64,000 nucleotides of DNA from Aminipila sp963524205 (GCA_963524205.1 CAURED010000017.1:1-64000), one strand, 5' to 3'; numbered from the stretch's first letter, positions 19,301 through 27,716 are shown. The notes: generated by a model from the sequence alone, not told the origin. Translations and numbers: made by a program.

Positions 19301-19454
19301 TGCTAAAGACGGAATATCCACCGTTTCCCTTGACGAAGAAGGCGTCAGTATTATGCAGTATCAAAAGGCATACAATGCAGCAGCCAGATTAATGACTGCC
19401 CTTGATGAGTCTGTAGAAAGAATAATAAACCAAATGGGTACGGTTGGTAGATAA
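16341..19454 (+). CDS. flgK: hook-associated protein 1 FlgK, greatly enlarged
   Basis: FlgK is the first junction protein between hook and filament. N-terminal (RSTFYSFTTALRGLNTAQKQ, GQNISNVSTTGYTRQ) and C-terminal motifs (SIMQYQKAYNAAARLMTALD) are standard, so the ends that build the D0/D1 core are intact. The protein has 1037 residues, against about 450-650 in most FlgKs. The extra length comes from two inserts. One near residues 350-440 is Ala/Lys-rich and predicted helical. The other, at about 655-890, contains tandem copies of a 103-106 residue unit (separate entry). These should face outward as surface-exposed domains. ATG 16341 follows CGGAGGATAAC. Export presumably depends on FlgN next door. 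Confidence 0.95.
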   Translation: MLRSTFYSFTTALRGLNTAQKQLDVTGQNISNVSTTGYTRQRADIYSAAAGGYGDRYGTRSSTMVGQGVIVGSISQSRDQFLDVRYRREAANLGEQGAKLDTMNDLSLVFDEIESKGLMTSFNDFVTKLQSLAGNADSSEFDSIARDAASTLVKQFNQYARQISTVREEKEYNLKEVTGKTLNDLMTNISELNKSIRNVQCNGGPALELKDERNLLLDQLSDYMKIDVKYTPKEVAGGIVVEDVSISMVGEDGSKQPLIYNDAAATFNVKTKGVDGADRAIVTIDNSALPAKETLTQINDLLQSISISNTSLQNVNNALAKLYPNDASSLPAGGPLDYTRLPAKITAVTDSITATGGLDDQITTATTAVADAQTALDTKLADTANPPTAAQLQTLRKAISDAVSAKDTLVAKRQAALKEKDTLTEYNNTATEYVNGITSCDTKLKGILSASPYNITATQNYLIAGDFTSCYYTFKDAGGNDIKDSNGNPIKWNTGGKCTQLDRDGLAQIGVKFTDNFDAEKLASPGSLKGAIDMLNSEGVFDYKANETRGIGYYESMLDSLADKLASTLNKLNDKEKTTTKENLFETSDGSSQFTASNLKIADGWLNGKYGVTATKQTQVGSSTNSGQNDNILLMISTISSKLNYSTGPVPNKDANGNYLKTAADGTTSIVANGRDSNGNYTLNGALVSNKDMVNFKSIALTPSGTDYVDVSGHVYTKTADNVFVYDDGTNKIAVNSDGILYKGDGTTGEHQLDANMLSATPANSNTYLAADGLTAITNGKDANGNYTLNGALVPSIYKSKTLTPSGSDYTDSDGHLYTNTGPNIYTYTDGSGNITAVNSSGLLYEGNGSTGKYQLDSTKLPASPASSNTYIGSDGVTVLANGKDVDGNYTMTTTDVSGKKTIVTVANADGVLYKTEPDGSNSKDKDGNLILDTNSQSKLDYRSQSFLYKGTFGEYLANIANVLSLDVSSTSNLSANHETILKSIQTAKDGISTVSLDEEGVSIMQYQKAYNAAARLMTALDESVERIINQMGTVGR
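18300..19010 (+). repeat. tandem ~105-residue repeats inside flgK
   Basis: The motif (A/T)NG(R/K)DxNGNYTLNGALV occurs at codons 672 and 778, with a third, diverged copy (ANGKDVDGNYTM) at codon 881. The spacings are 318 and 309 bp. Other shared pieces are LTPSGxDY, GHxYT, ILYKGDGTTGxxQLD and PANSNTY. The DNA copies have diverged clearly, so the duplication is not recent. Confidence 0.85.
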
Positions 19455-19474
19455 GAAAATGAGGTGAATAGACT

Positions 19475-20512
19475 ATGAGAGTTACTCAAACCATGATGGC
19501 GCGTCAATATACAAGTCGTATAAGCGGCACATTAAGTGATTTAAATTATGTAAATAAGCAAGTAGGTACAGGTCGTAAATTCTTCAAAGGGTCAGAAAAT
19601 CCAGCTGGTGCAGCTAAGGCTTATCAGCTTAGACGCCAAGTTTCACAGGCTAATGACTATGTGGCAAACAATGAAGATGCCCAATCTACGCTTGATACAA
19701 AACAAGGCACCCTGACACAGGTCAGCAAGGCCTTAGAAGATGTGTATAACAGCTTGCTTGGAGTTAAGACAGGTACCAAGGATCAGGCCTCGGATAAAGC
19801 CATCGTTGCCCAGCAATTCAGAAGTGCTCAGGAAACAATTATTAACGATATGAATACAAAATATGGAGATAAATTTCTATTTGGCGGAAGCAATGTAAGT
19901 GACGTCCCTTTTGTACTAAAAGGAGGTGCACTAACTTACAGAGGAGTGGATGTCAATGGGAAAACGGACTATGTTTGGCCAGCAGGTACTGAAAAGGCTG
20001 GACAAACTGAAGATTCTAACACACTTTTAAAGCAGCTCTCTGGAGATACTCTTTACACAGATTTAGGCTTTGGCCTTAGTTTTAAAGATGGTGAAATCGT
20101 ATCCAGCAGTGTTTTCAACACAGCCACTGCAGGCATTAATGTTTTAGGTTACGGCTCTGATGGAGCTGGGCTTTCTAACAATATCGTTTCATTAATTGGA
20201 CAGATGGCAACAAAGCTTGAAAATAATTGCTCTCCTTCTGATTTAGACCCTTATTTAACAAAATTCAAAGAACTGAAGCAAAATGTTTTAAATGCTACCA
20301 CACAGATTGGCAGTGACAGTATGTTTTTAGACTACTCACAAAGCCGGCTTGAAGACATCCAAGATAATTTAGCAACTAAGGTAAGTAATACAGAATACAT
20401 AGATTCAGAAGAAGCAATTATGAACTTAAATACCATTGACTACATGTATCAGGCGCTGCTTAAAACCGGCAAAAATATTTTATCCAATTCTTTTATAGAT
20501 TTTATGTCCTAA
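19475..20512 (+). CDS. flgL: hook-associated protein 3 FlgL
   Basis: FlgL is the second junction protein, joining FlgK to the flagellin filament. The product has 345 residues, slightly above the usual 300. The N-terminus MRVTQTMMARQYTSRISGTL and the segment GSENPAGAAKAYQLRRQV are characteristic. The C-terminal helix (EEAIMNLNTIDYMYQALLKT) matches the flagellin-like D0 core. A DKFLFGG motif, common in FlgL, is present. ATG 19475 follows GAGGTGAATAGACT, 20 bp after flgK. Confidence 0.95.
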   Translation: MRVTQTMMARQYTSRISGTLSDLNYVNKQVGTGRKFFKGSENPAGAAKAYQLRRQVSQANDYVANNEDAQSTLDTKQGTLTQVSKALEDVYNSLLGVKTGTKDQASDKAIVAQQFRSAQETIINDMNTKYGDKFLFGGSNVSDVPFVLKGGALTYRGVDVNGKTDYVWPAGTEKAGQTEDSNTLLKQLSGDTLYTDLGFGLSFKDGEIVSSSVFNTATAGINVLGYGSDGAGLSNNIVSLIGQMATKLENNCSPSDLDPYLTKFKELKQNVLNATTQIGSDSMFLDYSQSRLEDIQDNLATKVSNTEYIDSEEAIMNLNTIDYMYQALLKTGKNILSNSFIDFMS

Positions 20513-20542
20513 AATGTGTGTTTTTTTCAAGGAGGGATCAAA

Positions 20543-21148
20543 ATGCAACAGCTTATAGAAATCAAAACAATTCCCATTGCTATTGATTTTAAAATAACGG
20601 AGGGCCAATTTGTACCAGCGCAGTCTACGGCTGAATTAGAGATGCATACGGATAAAGGCGGTCTGGAAATAAAAAGCAGGCCCATTAAATTAAATATTGA
20701 CACCTACGAAGCCCGAAAAAGTGCAAGCAACGAATCTGCTACGGATAGTGTAAAAAGCTATGCTTCTGCTGGTAAGCAGGCAGCCTATGAGGCTACTGCC
20801 CGATATGTTCAAGAAGGCGATATTCTGATGAATGTTAAGTTGACAGACGATGCTCTAAATCAAATTGCAGACTTGCGGTTAGGTACAGATAATCATATCA
20901 CACCAAATATTAAATGGATACCAGATTGTCCCCCTGATATCACTTTTGAACCTGGCGATATAACTATAAAGTACGAAATGGATAAACTCAACTTTAATTT
21001 TAAACAGAATAAACAGCCGCTTAAATTTGTCCCTGGAGATATTGAATTTATTGTAACACAACGTCCTCAGGTCATCGTAAAATATATTGGCGGACCTATT
21101 TATGTACCTCCAAGCGCTGATCCAGATTATGTTGACACTGAAGTATAA
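20543..21148 (+). CDS. DUF6470 (YviE-like) protein
   Basis: Protein of about 201 residues matching the DUF6470 family, known in Bacillus as YviE, which sits in the same place between flgL and fliW. Its function is not established. ATG 20543 follows CAAGGAGGGATCAAA; an in-frame ATG at 20516 lacks a ribosome binding site. Visible features are an N-terminal IEIKTIPIAIDFKI strand and a central basic segment (ARKSASNESATDSVKSYASA). The C-terminal half alternates short beta strands and prolines (GDIEFIVTQRPQVIVKYIGG). There is no signal peptide or membrane segment. Its position suggests a role in late assembly or export, which is inference. Confidence 0.8.
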   Translation: MQQLIEIKTIPIAIDFKITEGQFVPAQSTAELEMHTDKGGLEIKSRPIKLNIDTYEARKSASNESATDSVKSYASAGKQAAYEATARYVQEGDILMNVKLTDDALNQIADLRLGTDNHITPNIKWIPDCPPDITFEPGDITIKYEMDKLNFNFKQNKQPLKFVPGDIEFIVTQRPQVIVKYIGGPIYVPPSADPDYVDTEV

Positions 21149-21180
21149 TATTTTTGAAGAGAAAATTGAGGGAGTAATGA

Positions 21181-21627
21181 ATGAATACAAAATATTTTGG
21201 TGATATCACCATAAAACAAGATCAAATTATAACCTTTACTTCCGGCCTCTTTGGCTTTGAGGATAAACTGAAGTATATTTTATTAAGTTTTTTAGATAAT
21301 AATGATGAGTCCAGTGAAGACTTTCTACTTTGCCTACAGTCTGTGGAAGATTCAAACCTGGCATTAATCGTAATGAATCCTTACTATGTATGCTCTGACT
21401 ACGATCCTTATCAGCTTTCTGATAAGCTTTTAGCCGAGATTCAACTGGGACAAGAAACGAAACATACAGTTTGCTGCGTAGCTGTTATTAACGATAACTT
21501 TGAAGAATCAACAATAAATCTAAAATGCCCTATTATCATCAATTTAGAGAATAAACTGGCCAAACAGTTTATCTTAGAGGATTCGGATTATTCTATGCGG
21601 CACCGTATATCAGTCAAGGAGGTATAG
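21181..21627 (+). CDS. fliW: flagellar assembly factor FliW
   Basis: FliW binds cytoplasmic flagellin and, when free, sequesters CsrA. It therefore relieves CsrA repression of hag translation once flagellin has been exported. The 148-residue length is typical. The motifs ITFTSGLFGFEDKLKYIL and SLALIVMNPY-like ALIVMNPYYV are characteristic, as is the late CPIIINLENKLAKQFIL segment. ATG 21181 follows TTGAGGGAGTAATGA. csrA begins 2 bp after the stop codon, so the two antagonists are translationally close. The hag leader downstream carries apparent CsrA sites. Confidence 0.94.
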   Translation: MNTKYFGDITIKQDQIITFTSGLFGFEDKLKYILLSFLDNNDESSEDFLLCLQSVEDSNLALIVMNPYYVCSDYDPYQLSDKLLAEIQLGQETKHTVCCVAVINDNFEESTINLKCPIIINLENKLAKQFILEDSDYSMRHRISVKEV

Positions 21628-21629
21628 CC

Positions 21630-21881
21630 ATGCTTATATTAACAAGAAAGCAAGGTGAATCTTTCCTTTTGGGGGAGAATATTGAAATATCTATCACTGA
21701 AATTAATGGGGATCGGGTGCGTATTGCCATTGATGCCCCTAAAGATGTTAAGATTCTGAGGAAAGAGCTTAAAGACGCCAGTGACTTAAATATTGAAGCT
21801 GCCTCTACAGCAAAAATTCCTACAGCGGAAACCCTTTCTACCCTGGCTAATTTAGCTGGGAAATTTAAAGAAAAGAAATAA
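21630..21881 (+). CDS. csrA: translational regulator CsrA
   Basis: CsrA is a dimeric RNA-binding protein that recognises GGA in hairpin loops and represses translation when such a site overlaps a Shine-Dalgarno sequence. The N-terminal core MLILTRKQGESFLLGENIEI is canonical, and the second RNA-contact region VRIAIDAPKDVKILRKEL is intact. At 83 residues it has a C-terminal tail some 20 residues longer than the enteric protein, similar in size to Bacillus CsrA. ATG 21630 follows AAGGAGGTATAGCC, inside the end of fliW. Its clearest target here is the hag leader 190 bp downstream. Confidence 0.95.
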   Translation: MLILTRKQGESFLLGENIEISITEINGDRVRIAIDAPKDVKILRKELKDASDLNIEAASTAKIPTAETLSTLANLAGKFKEKK

Positions 21882-21891
21882 AAATGAAATT

Positions 21892-21927
21892 AGTTTTGCC
21901 CTATTTTTTAGAGGCAAAACTTTTTTA
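21892..21927 (+). terminator. intrinsic terminator after csrA
   Basis: The stem AGTTTTGCC / GGCAAAACT (9 bp, 12-base loop) is followed by TTTTTATTTTTT, 11 bp beyond the csrA stop. It makes hag a separate transcript, consistent with the promoter that follows. Confidence 0.8.
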
Positions 21928-21956
21928 TTTTTTGACATTTTTTTTCCTAAAAAGAC

Positions 21957-21983
21957 TTAAGTTTTTATGTAAACAAACGATAT
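21957..21983 (+). promoter_or_regulatory. sigma-28-like promoter of hag
   Basis: TTAA (21957-21960), 15 bp, then AACGATAT (21976-21983). This matches the SigD -10 consensus GCCGATAT at 6 of 8 positions and the -35 TAAA at 3 of 4. It lies between the csrA terminator and hag, giving a leader of about 110 nt. A sigma-28 promoter is expected for flagellin. Confidence 0.7.
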
Positions 21984-22060
21984 ATTACACATAAAGATAC
22001 CAATACGCAATAGTACGGATTGTGAGTTGGTTCTAGATAATTTTTTATCATCATTTTAAA

Positions 22061-22094
22061 TGAGCAACGGATTGCTCAAGATAATTCAAGGAGG
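22061..22094 (+). promoter_or_regulatory. CsrA-binding leader elements of hag (hairpin plus Shine-Dalgarno)
   Basis: A perfect 7-bp hairpin TGAGCAA-CGGA-TTGCTCA (22061-22078) exposes GGA in its 4-base loop, and the five bases ACGGA fit the CsrA ANGGA core. Ten bases later the Shine-Dalgarno sequence CAAGGAGG (22087-22094) contains a second AGGA. In Bacillus subtilis CsrA represses hag through just such an upstream hairpin site and an SD-overlapping site. Binding here is inferred from the motif and from csrA-fliW lying directly upstream. Confidence 0.75.
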
Positions 22095-22101
22095 AATTAA
22101 A

Positions 22102-23577
22102 ATGAGAATACAACATAATATAGCTGCACAGAACTCTTACAGACAGCTAGGCGGAAACAACACTGCTTTAGGCAAGAACTTAGAAAAATTATCATCTGGT
22201 TATAAAATCAACAGAGCTGGCGACGATGCTGCTGGATTAGCAATTTCAGAAAAAATGAGATCACAGATCACTGGTTTAAAGAAGGCTCAGGACAATGCTA
22301 ACGATGGTATCTCTCTAGTACAGACTGGTGAAGGAGCTTTAACTGAAGTTCACAGCATGTTAAACAGAATGGTTGAATTAGCTGACCAATCTGCAAATGG
22401 AACTTATGACAACAATACTGATAGAGCTAATCTTCAGAAGGAAGTTGCTTCATTAAAGAGTGAAATTGATAGAATCGCTGATTCAACTAACTTTAATGGT
22501 ATCAAGCTTCTTGATGGCTCTATGGGTGGTGCAGGTTCAACTGGTGTTACATTCAATAATGTATCCGGCTTACTAGATAAAAGCGGTAATACAGTTGACG
22601 TTTCAGTTTCTGGTGTAAACAAAGATGACAGTGTCATTCTAACATCAGGTCTTGCAACAGCTGCTGGAGTTAAGAAAGAAGTGCTAGATTCTTCTAAAGG
22701 AACATTCACTTATACTATCACTTTAGCTTCAGGCGCTAAATATACTCAGGATGATATAGACAAGCTTCTTAAAGATTCTGGTATATCTATGCAAACTAAC
22801 TCTAAAGATTATGTCTTAACTACAAGTATGAATCAGACTGGAACTGCTGCTTCAGCTACTTTGGCTACTACAAATGTCGGAACCCCAGGCGGAGCAGATG
22901 AACTTGAATTTGAATCTACTGTAGCTGGTGGAAGAGCAGATGCTATCACAGTTGCAACTGGCGGAGAAGGTGTTACTGTTTCTACAACTGGTGCCATTAC
23001 TTTAACTTTAGATACTGACAAAAAATCTTATACTAAAGATGAAATCAACAAAATGCTAGCGGATGCAGGCGCTGATGTTAAATTAAAATCTGGCGGTATC
23101 TCAAAGGGAGCTACAGGTTTTGTGGGTACAGGTACTCTAGGTTCATTGGTTTCCGGTGCAGGTGCTCAAAATCTGAGTGGCTCTCTTGATCTTCAGATTG
23201 GTGACACTGCAGATTCATTTAACAAAGTAAGTGTTAAGATAGGAGATATGAGCTCTAAATCTCTTGGTATTAGTGATGTAGATATCAGTACCCAAGACGG
23301 AGCTAAAGCTGCTATTGCTAAAATTAATTCTGCTATAAACAGCGTTTCAGCAACTAGAGGTGATTTAGGTGCTGTGCAGAACAGATTAGAGCATACTATC
23401 AATAACTTAGGTGTAACTGAAGAGAATATGACTTCTGCTGAATCCCGTATCAGAGATACAGATATGGCAAAAGAAATGATGCAGTATACTAAGAACAACA
23501 TCTTAGTACAGGCTTCACAGGCTATGCTAGCTCAAGCTAACCAGTTACCACAGGGCGTACTTAAGCTTTTAGGCTAA
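22102..23577 (+). CDS. hag: flagellin (filament subunit)
   Basis: Main filament protein, 491 residues. ATG 22102 follows AAGGAGGAATTAAA and opens the flagellin N-terminus MRIQHNIAAQNSYRQLGGNN. The upstream open frame to 22060 is part of the leader. The D0/D1 core is intact at both ends: N-terminal LEKLSSGYKINRAGDDAAGL, and C-terminal ESRIRDTDMAKEMMQYTKNN ending QANQLPQGVLKLLG. The middle (about 155-385) is a variable, Ser/Thr/Gly-rich D2/D3 region with many potential O-glycosylation sites. That fits the glycan island immediately downstream on the other strand. It should be transcribed by sigma-28 and translationally controlled by CsrA/FliW. The filament-cap genes fliD and fliS are not in this window. 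Confidence 0.97.
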   Translation: MRIQHNIAAQNSYRQLGGNNTALGKNLEKLSSGYKINRAGDDAAGLAISEKMRSQITGLKKAQDNANDGISLVQTGEGALTEVHSMLNRMVELADQSANGTYDNNTDRANLQKEVASLKSEIDRIADSTNFNGIKLLDGSMGGAGSTGVTFNNVSGLLDKSGNTVDVSVSGVNKDDSVILTSGLATAAGVKKEVLDSSKGTFTYTITLASGAKYTQDDIDKLLKDSGISMQTNSKDYVLTTSMNQTGTAASATLATTNVGTPGGADELEFESTVAGGRADAITVATGGEGVTVSTTGAITLTLDTDKKSYTKDEINKMLADAGADVKLKSGGISKGATGFVGTGTLGSLVSGAGAQNLSGSLDLQIGDTADSFNKVSVKIGDMSSKSLGISDVDISTQDGAKAAIAKINSAINSVSATRGDLGAVQNRLEHTINNLGVTEENMTSAESRIRDTDMAKEMMQYTKNNILVQASQAMLAQANQLPQGVLKLLG

Positions 23578-23625
23578 ACTTATCTGGATATTCACTAAAT
23601 TAGATTTTCGCTCTTTCAGGGCATA

Positions 23626-23658
23626 AAAAAAGCAGGCACCGTACGAGCCTGCTTTTTT
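23626..23658. terminator. bidirectional terminator between hag and the glycan island
   Basis: A perfect 12-bp repeat AAAAAAGCAGGC / GCCTGCTTTTTT with a 9-base loop lies between the convergent hag and glycosyltransferase genes. It gives a U-rich tail in both directions, so it can end both transcripts. Confidence 0.9.
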
Positions 23659-23665
23659 ATTGATT

Positions 23666-25843
23666 TTAATTGTTAATTTTTAATTGTGATTTCAATTCAT
23701 TTATGCCTTTTTCATCTTTAGGATTTATTTTAGTATACGTATCAAGGAGTTCTATCGCTTCATCGCGCATTCCCTGCTCTGCTATGTAAATGATTTTCTC
23801 TTTAATTAAAACAGCCTGCCTTTCAAATTCGTTTTGATTTACAAGCTTTGCTTGATTCTGGTTTTCCTCTACCTGAACGATTTCATCTACTAATTTTTCA
23901 ACAAATTTAAACATTAAAGGATAATGCTTAATTCCACATTTTAAATGCTTTACATATAATGCCCTATCTCCTGCCTTTAAAGCTTTTTGTGCCAAATCAG
24001 CAAAATAAATAAACCGTACAGCTCTTGGAAGAACAGGAAGCTTTTCATCTGTAAAATTACCATGATTATACAATCCATATATATAATCATGGCCTATTGT
24101 CACATAAGCTTCAAATAAAATGTTTGTCTCCGTATTTTTCAAATCTTTTGTTTTAAGAAGCACTCCTTCTAACATACAAACCACAAAATATGATTCAATT
24201 ATTCCACATTTTGTATTCTGCTTCCTAGTAATCCAATTAATTAAAAGAGTTGGTAAATAATCACACATTTCGAAATTTCTAGCTACATATTTTTTTATAT
24301 CATCAACATCAAAATATGTTAACAAAATTTTAGCCTCAGTAACACCAGTAAACCAGGATAATAAGAATTCCGAATATATACTCGAGAATTTGTCTTTTGA
24401 TTGAATGTTTATGAAGTCTTGTACTATTTCATAAAGGCCTTCCTCGTTATGTATTAAGCCATATCTTAATTTCTGTAATAATAGATAAGTATCATTTTTT
24501 ATATCCTTAAATTCAGCTTCTTTTGCAAATACCTCACTGAGACTCTTACTGACCTTATACTGTCCTGCTAAGTTTTCTTCTATTACGGCAAAAATAATCT
24601 GAACACGTTTCTCATCACCGTCATCCATAAATTGTTTATACAGTTTGGCTATAGAATCAATATGATTATTTTCTATAAGTAAATTTATATATAATCTTGC
24701 AACAATCACCAATCTATTCGTTGGTAATTCCGTCATCATTATATTAGATAGTGTAGACTCTGCTTCATCCATCTGCTTCTTTTTCATTAAACATCTAGCC
24801 TTTATTTCATAAGCAACAGCTCGTCCATTTTCATTAGTTCTTTCAGATACTGTAACAAAATAAGATAAATCCTTTTCAACTTGTCCATTTTCATATCTTT
24901 TATATAAATCTAAGAAATCATCACAAATTTTTATAGCATTGTCATATTCCTTCTCTTTCATATAAAGTTCTGCTAAAATACTATATAAATCCAAATCCCA
25001 TAGTTTTTCAAAATTTCTTGTTTCAATATAATGATTTAGTATTTCTATACTTTTTTTAGGTTCGTTTGTAAAATGTATTACTGATTTATGTTTTACAAAG
25101 AATGGTAAATATAGGTGATTTGAATTATCTTTTAATTTATCATACCATTCATTAACCACATTATGCCATTCATTATCTTTACCCATCTTCATATACTGCG
25201 ATACCAAATGATATACAGTTCTTGCATCATCAGGATCTTCTTTCACTTCTTCTTCAAGAAGTACTAAATTTCTTTTATATTTTTTATCCAGAAATTCTCT
25301 ATCATTATCATCAGCATAAGAGAAATGATGTGCAAATGTGCTAAAAGCCTTTATTGGTTCTGATACTGATATAAATTCATGAATTCTACCTTTAAATTTT
25401 AAATCCTTATCCATGCGATACATTCTTGTTACCGGACTATCGTGATAATGCTTATTATTTTTTAAAGTCATATAATTTCTAACTAAGTATGTTGCATTTT
25501 TATACTTTTTATATTCACCTGACAAAAAAAATTGCTCTATCTCGTTCGTATCATCAAACCACTCGTCAGCGTCCATATACATAAACCATTTGCCTTTTGC
25601 TTTTTTTAAGCCATAATTCCTGGCTGCCGCAAAATCATTGCACCACTGGAAGAAATAAACATCCTTTGTATATTTTTTAGCCAATTCTGCTGTACCATCT
25701 GTCGATCCCGTGTCTGTTATAATTAGTTGGCACGGTATAGTTTGCATTAGATGTTCTAATGAATCTAAGCACTTAGCTAGATTCTCTTCTTCGTTTTTTA
25801 CAATCAAACTTATAGATAATAATATATCATTTTTGTAGCTCAT
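23666..25843 (-). CDS. GT2 glycosyltransferase with long TPR-like C-terminal region
   Basis: Family 2 glycosyltransferase of 725 residues. The N-terminal GT-A domain (about 8-230) starts SISLIVKNEEENLAKCLDSL. It has the nucleotide-binding TDTGSTDGT segment, the CNDFAAARNYGLKKAKGKW motif and the metal-binding MYMDADEWFDD. The remaining 490 residues are helical repeats resembling TPRs (AELYMKEKEYDNAIKICDDF). Related GT2-TPR proteins glycosylate peptides or flagellin in Gram-positive bacteria. As the last gene of the island and the neighbour of hag, it is the best candidate for the enzyme that acts on flagellin itself, with the repeats contacting the protein. That assignment is inference. ATG 25843 follows GGAGAGGTTAA. 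Confidence 0.85.
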   Translation of the reverse strand: MSYKNDILLSISLIVKNEEENLAKCLDSLEHLMQTIPCQLIITDTGSTDGTAELAKKYTKDVYFFQWCNDFAAARNYGLKKAKGKWFMYMDADEWFDDTNEIEQFFLSGEYKKYKNATYLVRNYMTLKNNKHYHDSPVTRMYRMDKDLKFKGRIHEFISVSEPIKAFSTFAHHFSYADDNDREFLDKKYKRNLVLLEEEVKEDPDDARTVYHLVSQYMKMGKDNEWHNVVNEWYDKLKDNSNHLYLPFFVKHKSVIHFTNEPKKSIEILNHYIETRNFEKLWDLDLYSILAELYMKEKEYDNAIKICDDFLDLYKRYENGQVEKDLSYFVTVSERTNENGRAVAYEIKARCLMKKKQMDEAESTLSNIMMTELPTNRLVIVARLYINLLIENNHIDSIAKLYKQFMDDGDEKRVQIIFAVIEENLAGQYKVSKSLSEVFAKEAEFKDIKNDTYLLLQKLRYGLIHNEEGLYEIVQDFINIQSKDKFSSIYSEFLLSWFTGVTEAKILLTYFDVDDIKKYVARNFEMCDYLPTLLINWITRKQNTKCGIIESYFVVCMLEGVLLKTKDLKNTETNILFEAYVTIGHDYIYGLYNHGNFTDEKLPVLPRAVRFIYFADLAQKALKAGDRALYVKHLKCGIKHYPLMFKFVEKLVDEIVQVEENQNQAKLVNQNEFERQAVLIKEKIIYIAEQGMRDEAIELLDTYTKINPKDEKGINELKSQLKINN

Positions 25844-25889
25844 TTAACCTCTCCTATTCGAAAGTCTATTTTAGTGTAATTCCGTATTA

Positions 25890-27644
25890 TTACTCATTCA
25901 AAAACGGATATAAATCATCAAACTCTGCTGCCTTCAAAGATCCATCAGGCATTACCTTGGAAGCTATTCTAGGGACAATATCTCCAAACTCTTGAACCAT
26001 AACCTCACAAATCACAGGGCCCTCACTATCTAGAACTTCGGCTATTTTCTCATGAATGTCATCATTTTCAGTAATTCTAACTGATTTTATTCCATATGCA
26101 TTAGCAACTTTGCAGAAATCTGGAGTCTGCAAACCACTGTCTGGACCTACTCCTAAAAATCTATCGCTCATATAATTATGCTGATTATGTCTTATTAACA
26201 TATAACCATTGTTATTGTATATAAATAATTTTATAGGCAAATTATTGAACTTCATAGTAGCAAATTCCTGTATGTTCATTTGTGCACTTCCATCTCCTGT
26301 TATAGCAATTACGCTAGCCATTGTAGAGGCTCCTATGGCACTTGCCCAAAATCCCATACAAGATAAGCCTCCCGATATTAAATATCTTTGCTCTTCTTTT
26401 ATCTCCCAGCTTTGCGAAACAATATTGCAGACGCTTCCTGTGTCAACTACAACTATAGCATCTTTTGCAGCATGTTTAGTCAAAACACTAGTCAAATAAT
26501 ATGAATTTAATGGCTTTTCATCTGCATATTTAGGTATTACATTGGGATATTTTTCCCTTAATTCATAGCATTCTGATACCCATTCATCATAATTAGCCAA
26601 CGGATTAGTAGCTTCTATCTTTTGGCTTAATTGTGACACAAATTCTTTTACATCCATATTTAGTTTAATATCTATAGGCACATCTTGCTTCGCTAGTTCT
26701 TTTTCATCAATGTCCACCATAATTTTGGTAGCTTCCTGGCCAAATTTCTCTGGATAGTAACCGGTTGTTGACACCGACAAACGACTTCCTAGTATAATTA
26801 GCAAATCACATCTTTGAATTGCAAAATGTGAGCTTCTATCACCATATCCGCCCGGTCTGCCCACAAACAGTTTACTACAACTGTCGATTACATCTATCCC
26901 GCCTCTTGAAGTCACAACAGGAATATTATACTTGTTTAGGAATTCCCTAAATGCACTTACTGCTCCGGAAGTACGCATTCCGTATCCTGTAAGTATTAAA
27001 GGTTTTTTTGCTTTCTTTAATAAAGCAATAACGGTGTTTAATCTATCTTTGCTAATATTTTCTTGTTTCTTACCGTTTAATTCCCTTTGAAATCCTTCCA
27101 TCTCATCTTCCGATGGTATTTGTTTATTCTGAACATCAACTGGAACATCAATCCATACAGGCCCTGGTCTCCCGCTTATAGCTTCATAATATGCTTTTTC
27201 CATATGATAACGAATATCTTTAGGTTCCATAACAGCAGCAAAATATTTTGTAATCGGCTTAACTATAGGTTCAAGGTTTATACTTTGAGTACCATGCTGT
27301 CTGATTCCCGTTTCAATTTCATATTTTAATAATTTTGAAGATGCTTGTCCCGATAATACTATCATTGGCGATGAATCCACGTAAGCTTCTGCTACACCTG
27401 TGATAGCATTTGTCGCACCCGGTCCAATTGTAACTAATGCAACCCCAGGAATTGCCGATAATCTTCCACAAGCATCAGCTGACATAGCTGCAGCTTGCTC
27501 GTGATGATTACAAATTACGTTAACTTCCTTATTTCTCTTAAGTGCATCTGTAAGCCACATCGCAGAACTTCCAGAAACCATAAATACTGTCTTACAACCT
27601 TTTTTCGATAAAAAATCAAATATATACTCTGATACTGTTGCCAT
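25890..27644 (-). CDS. TPP-dependent enzyme of the acetolactate synthase family
   Basis: Protein of 584 residues with the three-domain layout of acetolactate synthase-like enzymes. The catalytic Glu49 lies in VICNHHEQAAAMSADACGR, next comes VTIGPGATNAITGVAEAYVD, and the TPP/Mg motif begins GDGSAQMNIQEF and ends IYNNNGY. A branched-chain amino-acid role is unlikely: no small regulatory subunit or ilv gene is present, and all neighbours handle sugars. In Yersinia the homologous flavoenzyme YerE adds a two-carbon unit to a CDP-4-keto sugar to make a branched sugar. A similar job here would fit the CDP-glucose genes in the same island, but the substrate is unknown. ATG 27644 follows TTAGGAGTGGTGGT. 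Confidence 0.8.
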   Translation of the reverse strand: MATVSEYIFDFLSKKGCKTVFMVSGSSAMWLTDALKRNKEVNVICNHHEQAAAMSADACGRLSAIPGVALVTIGPGATNAITGVAEAYVDSSPMIVLSGQASSKLLKYEIETGIRQHGTQSINLEPIVKPITKYFAAVMEPKDIRYHMEKAYYEAISGRPGPVWIDVPVDVQNKQIPSEDEMEGFQRELNGKKQENISKDRLNTVIALLKKAKKPLILTGYGMRTSGAVSAFREFLNKYNIPVVTSRGGIDVIDSCSKLFVGRPGGYGDRSSHFAIQRCDLLIILGSRLSVSTTGYYPEKFGQEATKIMVDIDEKELAKQDVPIDIKLNMDVKEFVSQLSQKIEATNPLANYDEWVSECYELREKYPNVIPKYADEKPLNSYYLTSVLTKHAAKDAIVVVDTGSVCNIVSQSWEIKEEQRYLISGGLSCMGFWASAIGASTMASVIAITGDGSAQMNIQEFATMKFNNLPIKLFIYNNNGYMLIRHNQHNYMSDRFLGVGPDSGLQTPDFCKVANAYGIKSVRITENDDIHEKIAEVLDSEGPVICEVMVQEFGDIVPRIASKVMPDGSLKAAEFDDLYPFLNE

Positions 27645-27716
27645 ACCACCACTCCTAAAATTCTACACATATAAAATTATACTATAACAATCAATTTATA
27701 AAATAAACATATTCCA

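Noticed and set aside
25890..27644. Considered acetolactate synthase for branched-chain amino acids
   Set aside because: No small subunit or other ilv genes; all neighbours are sugar and glycan genes.
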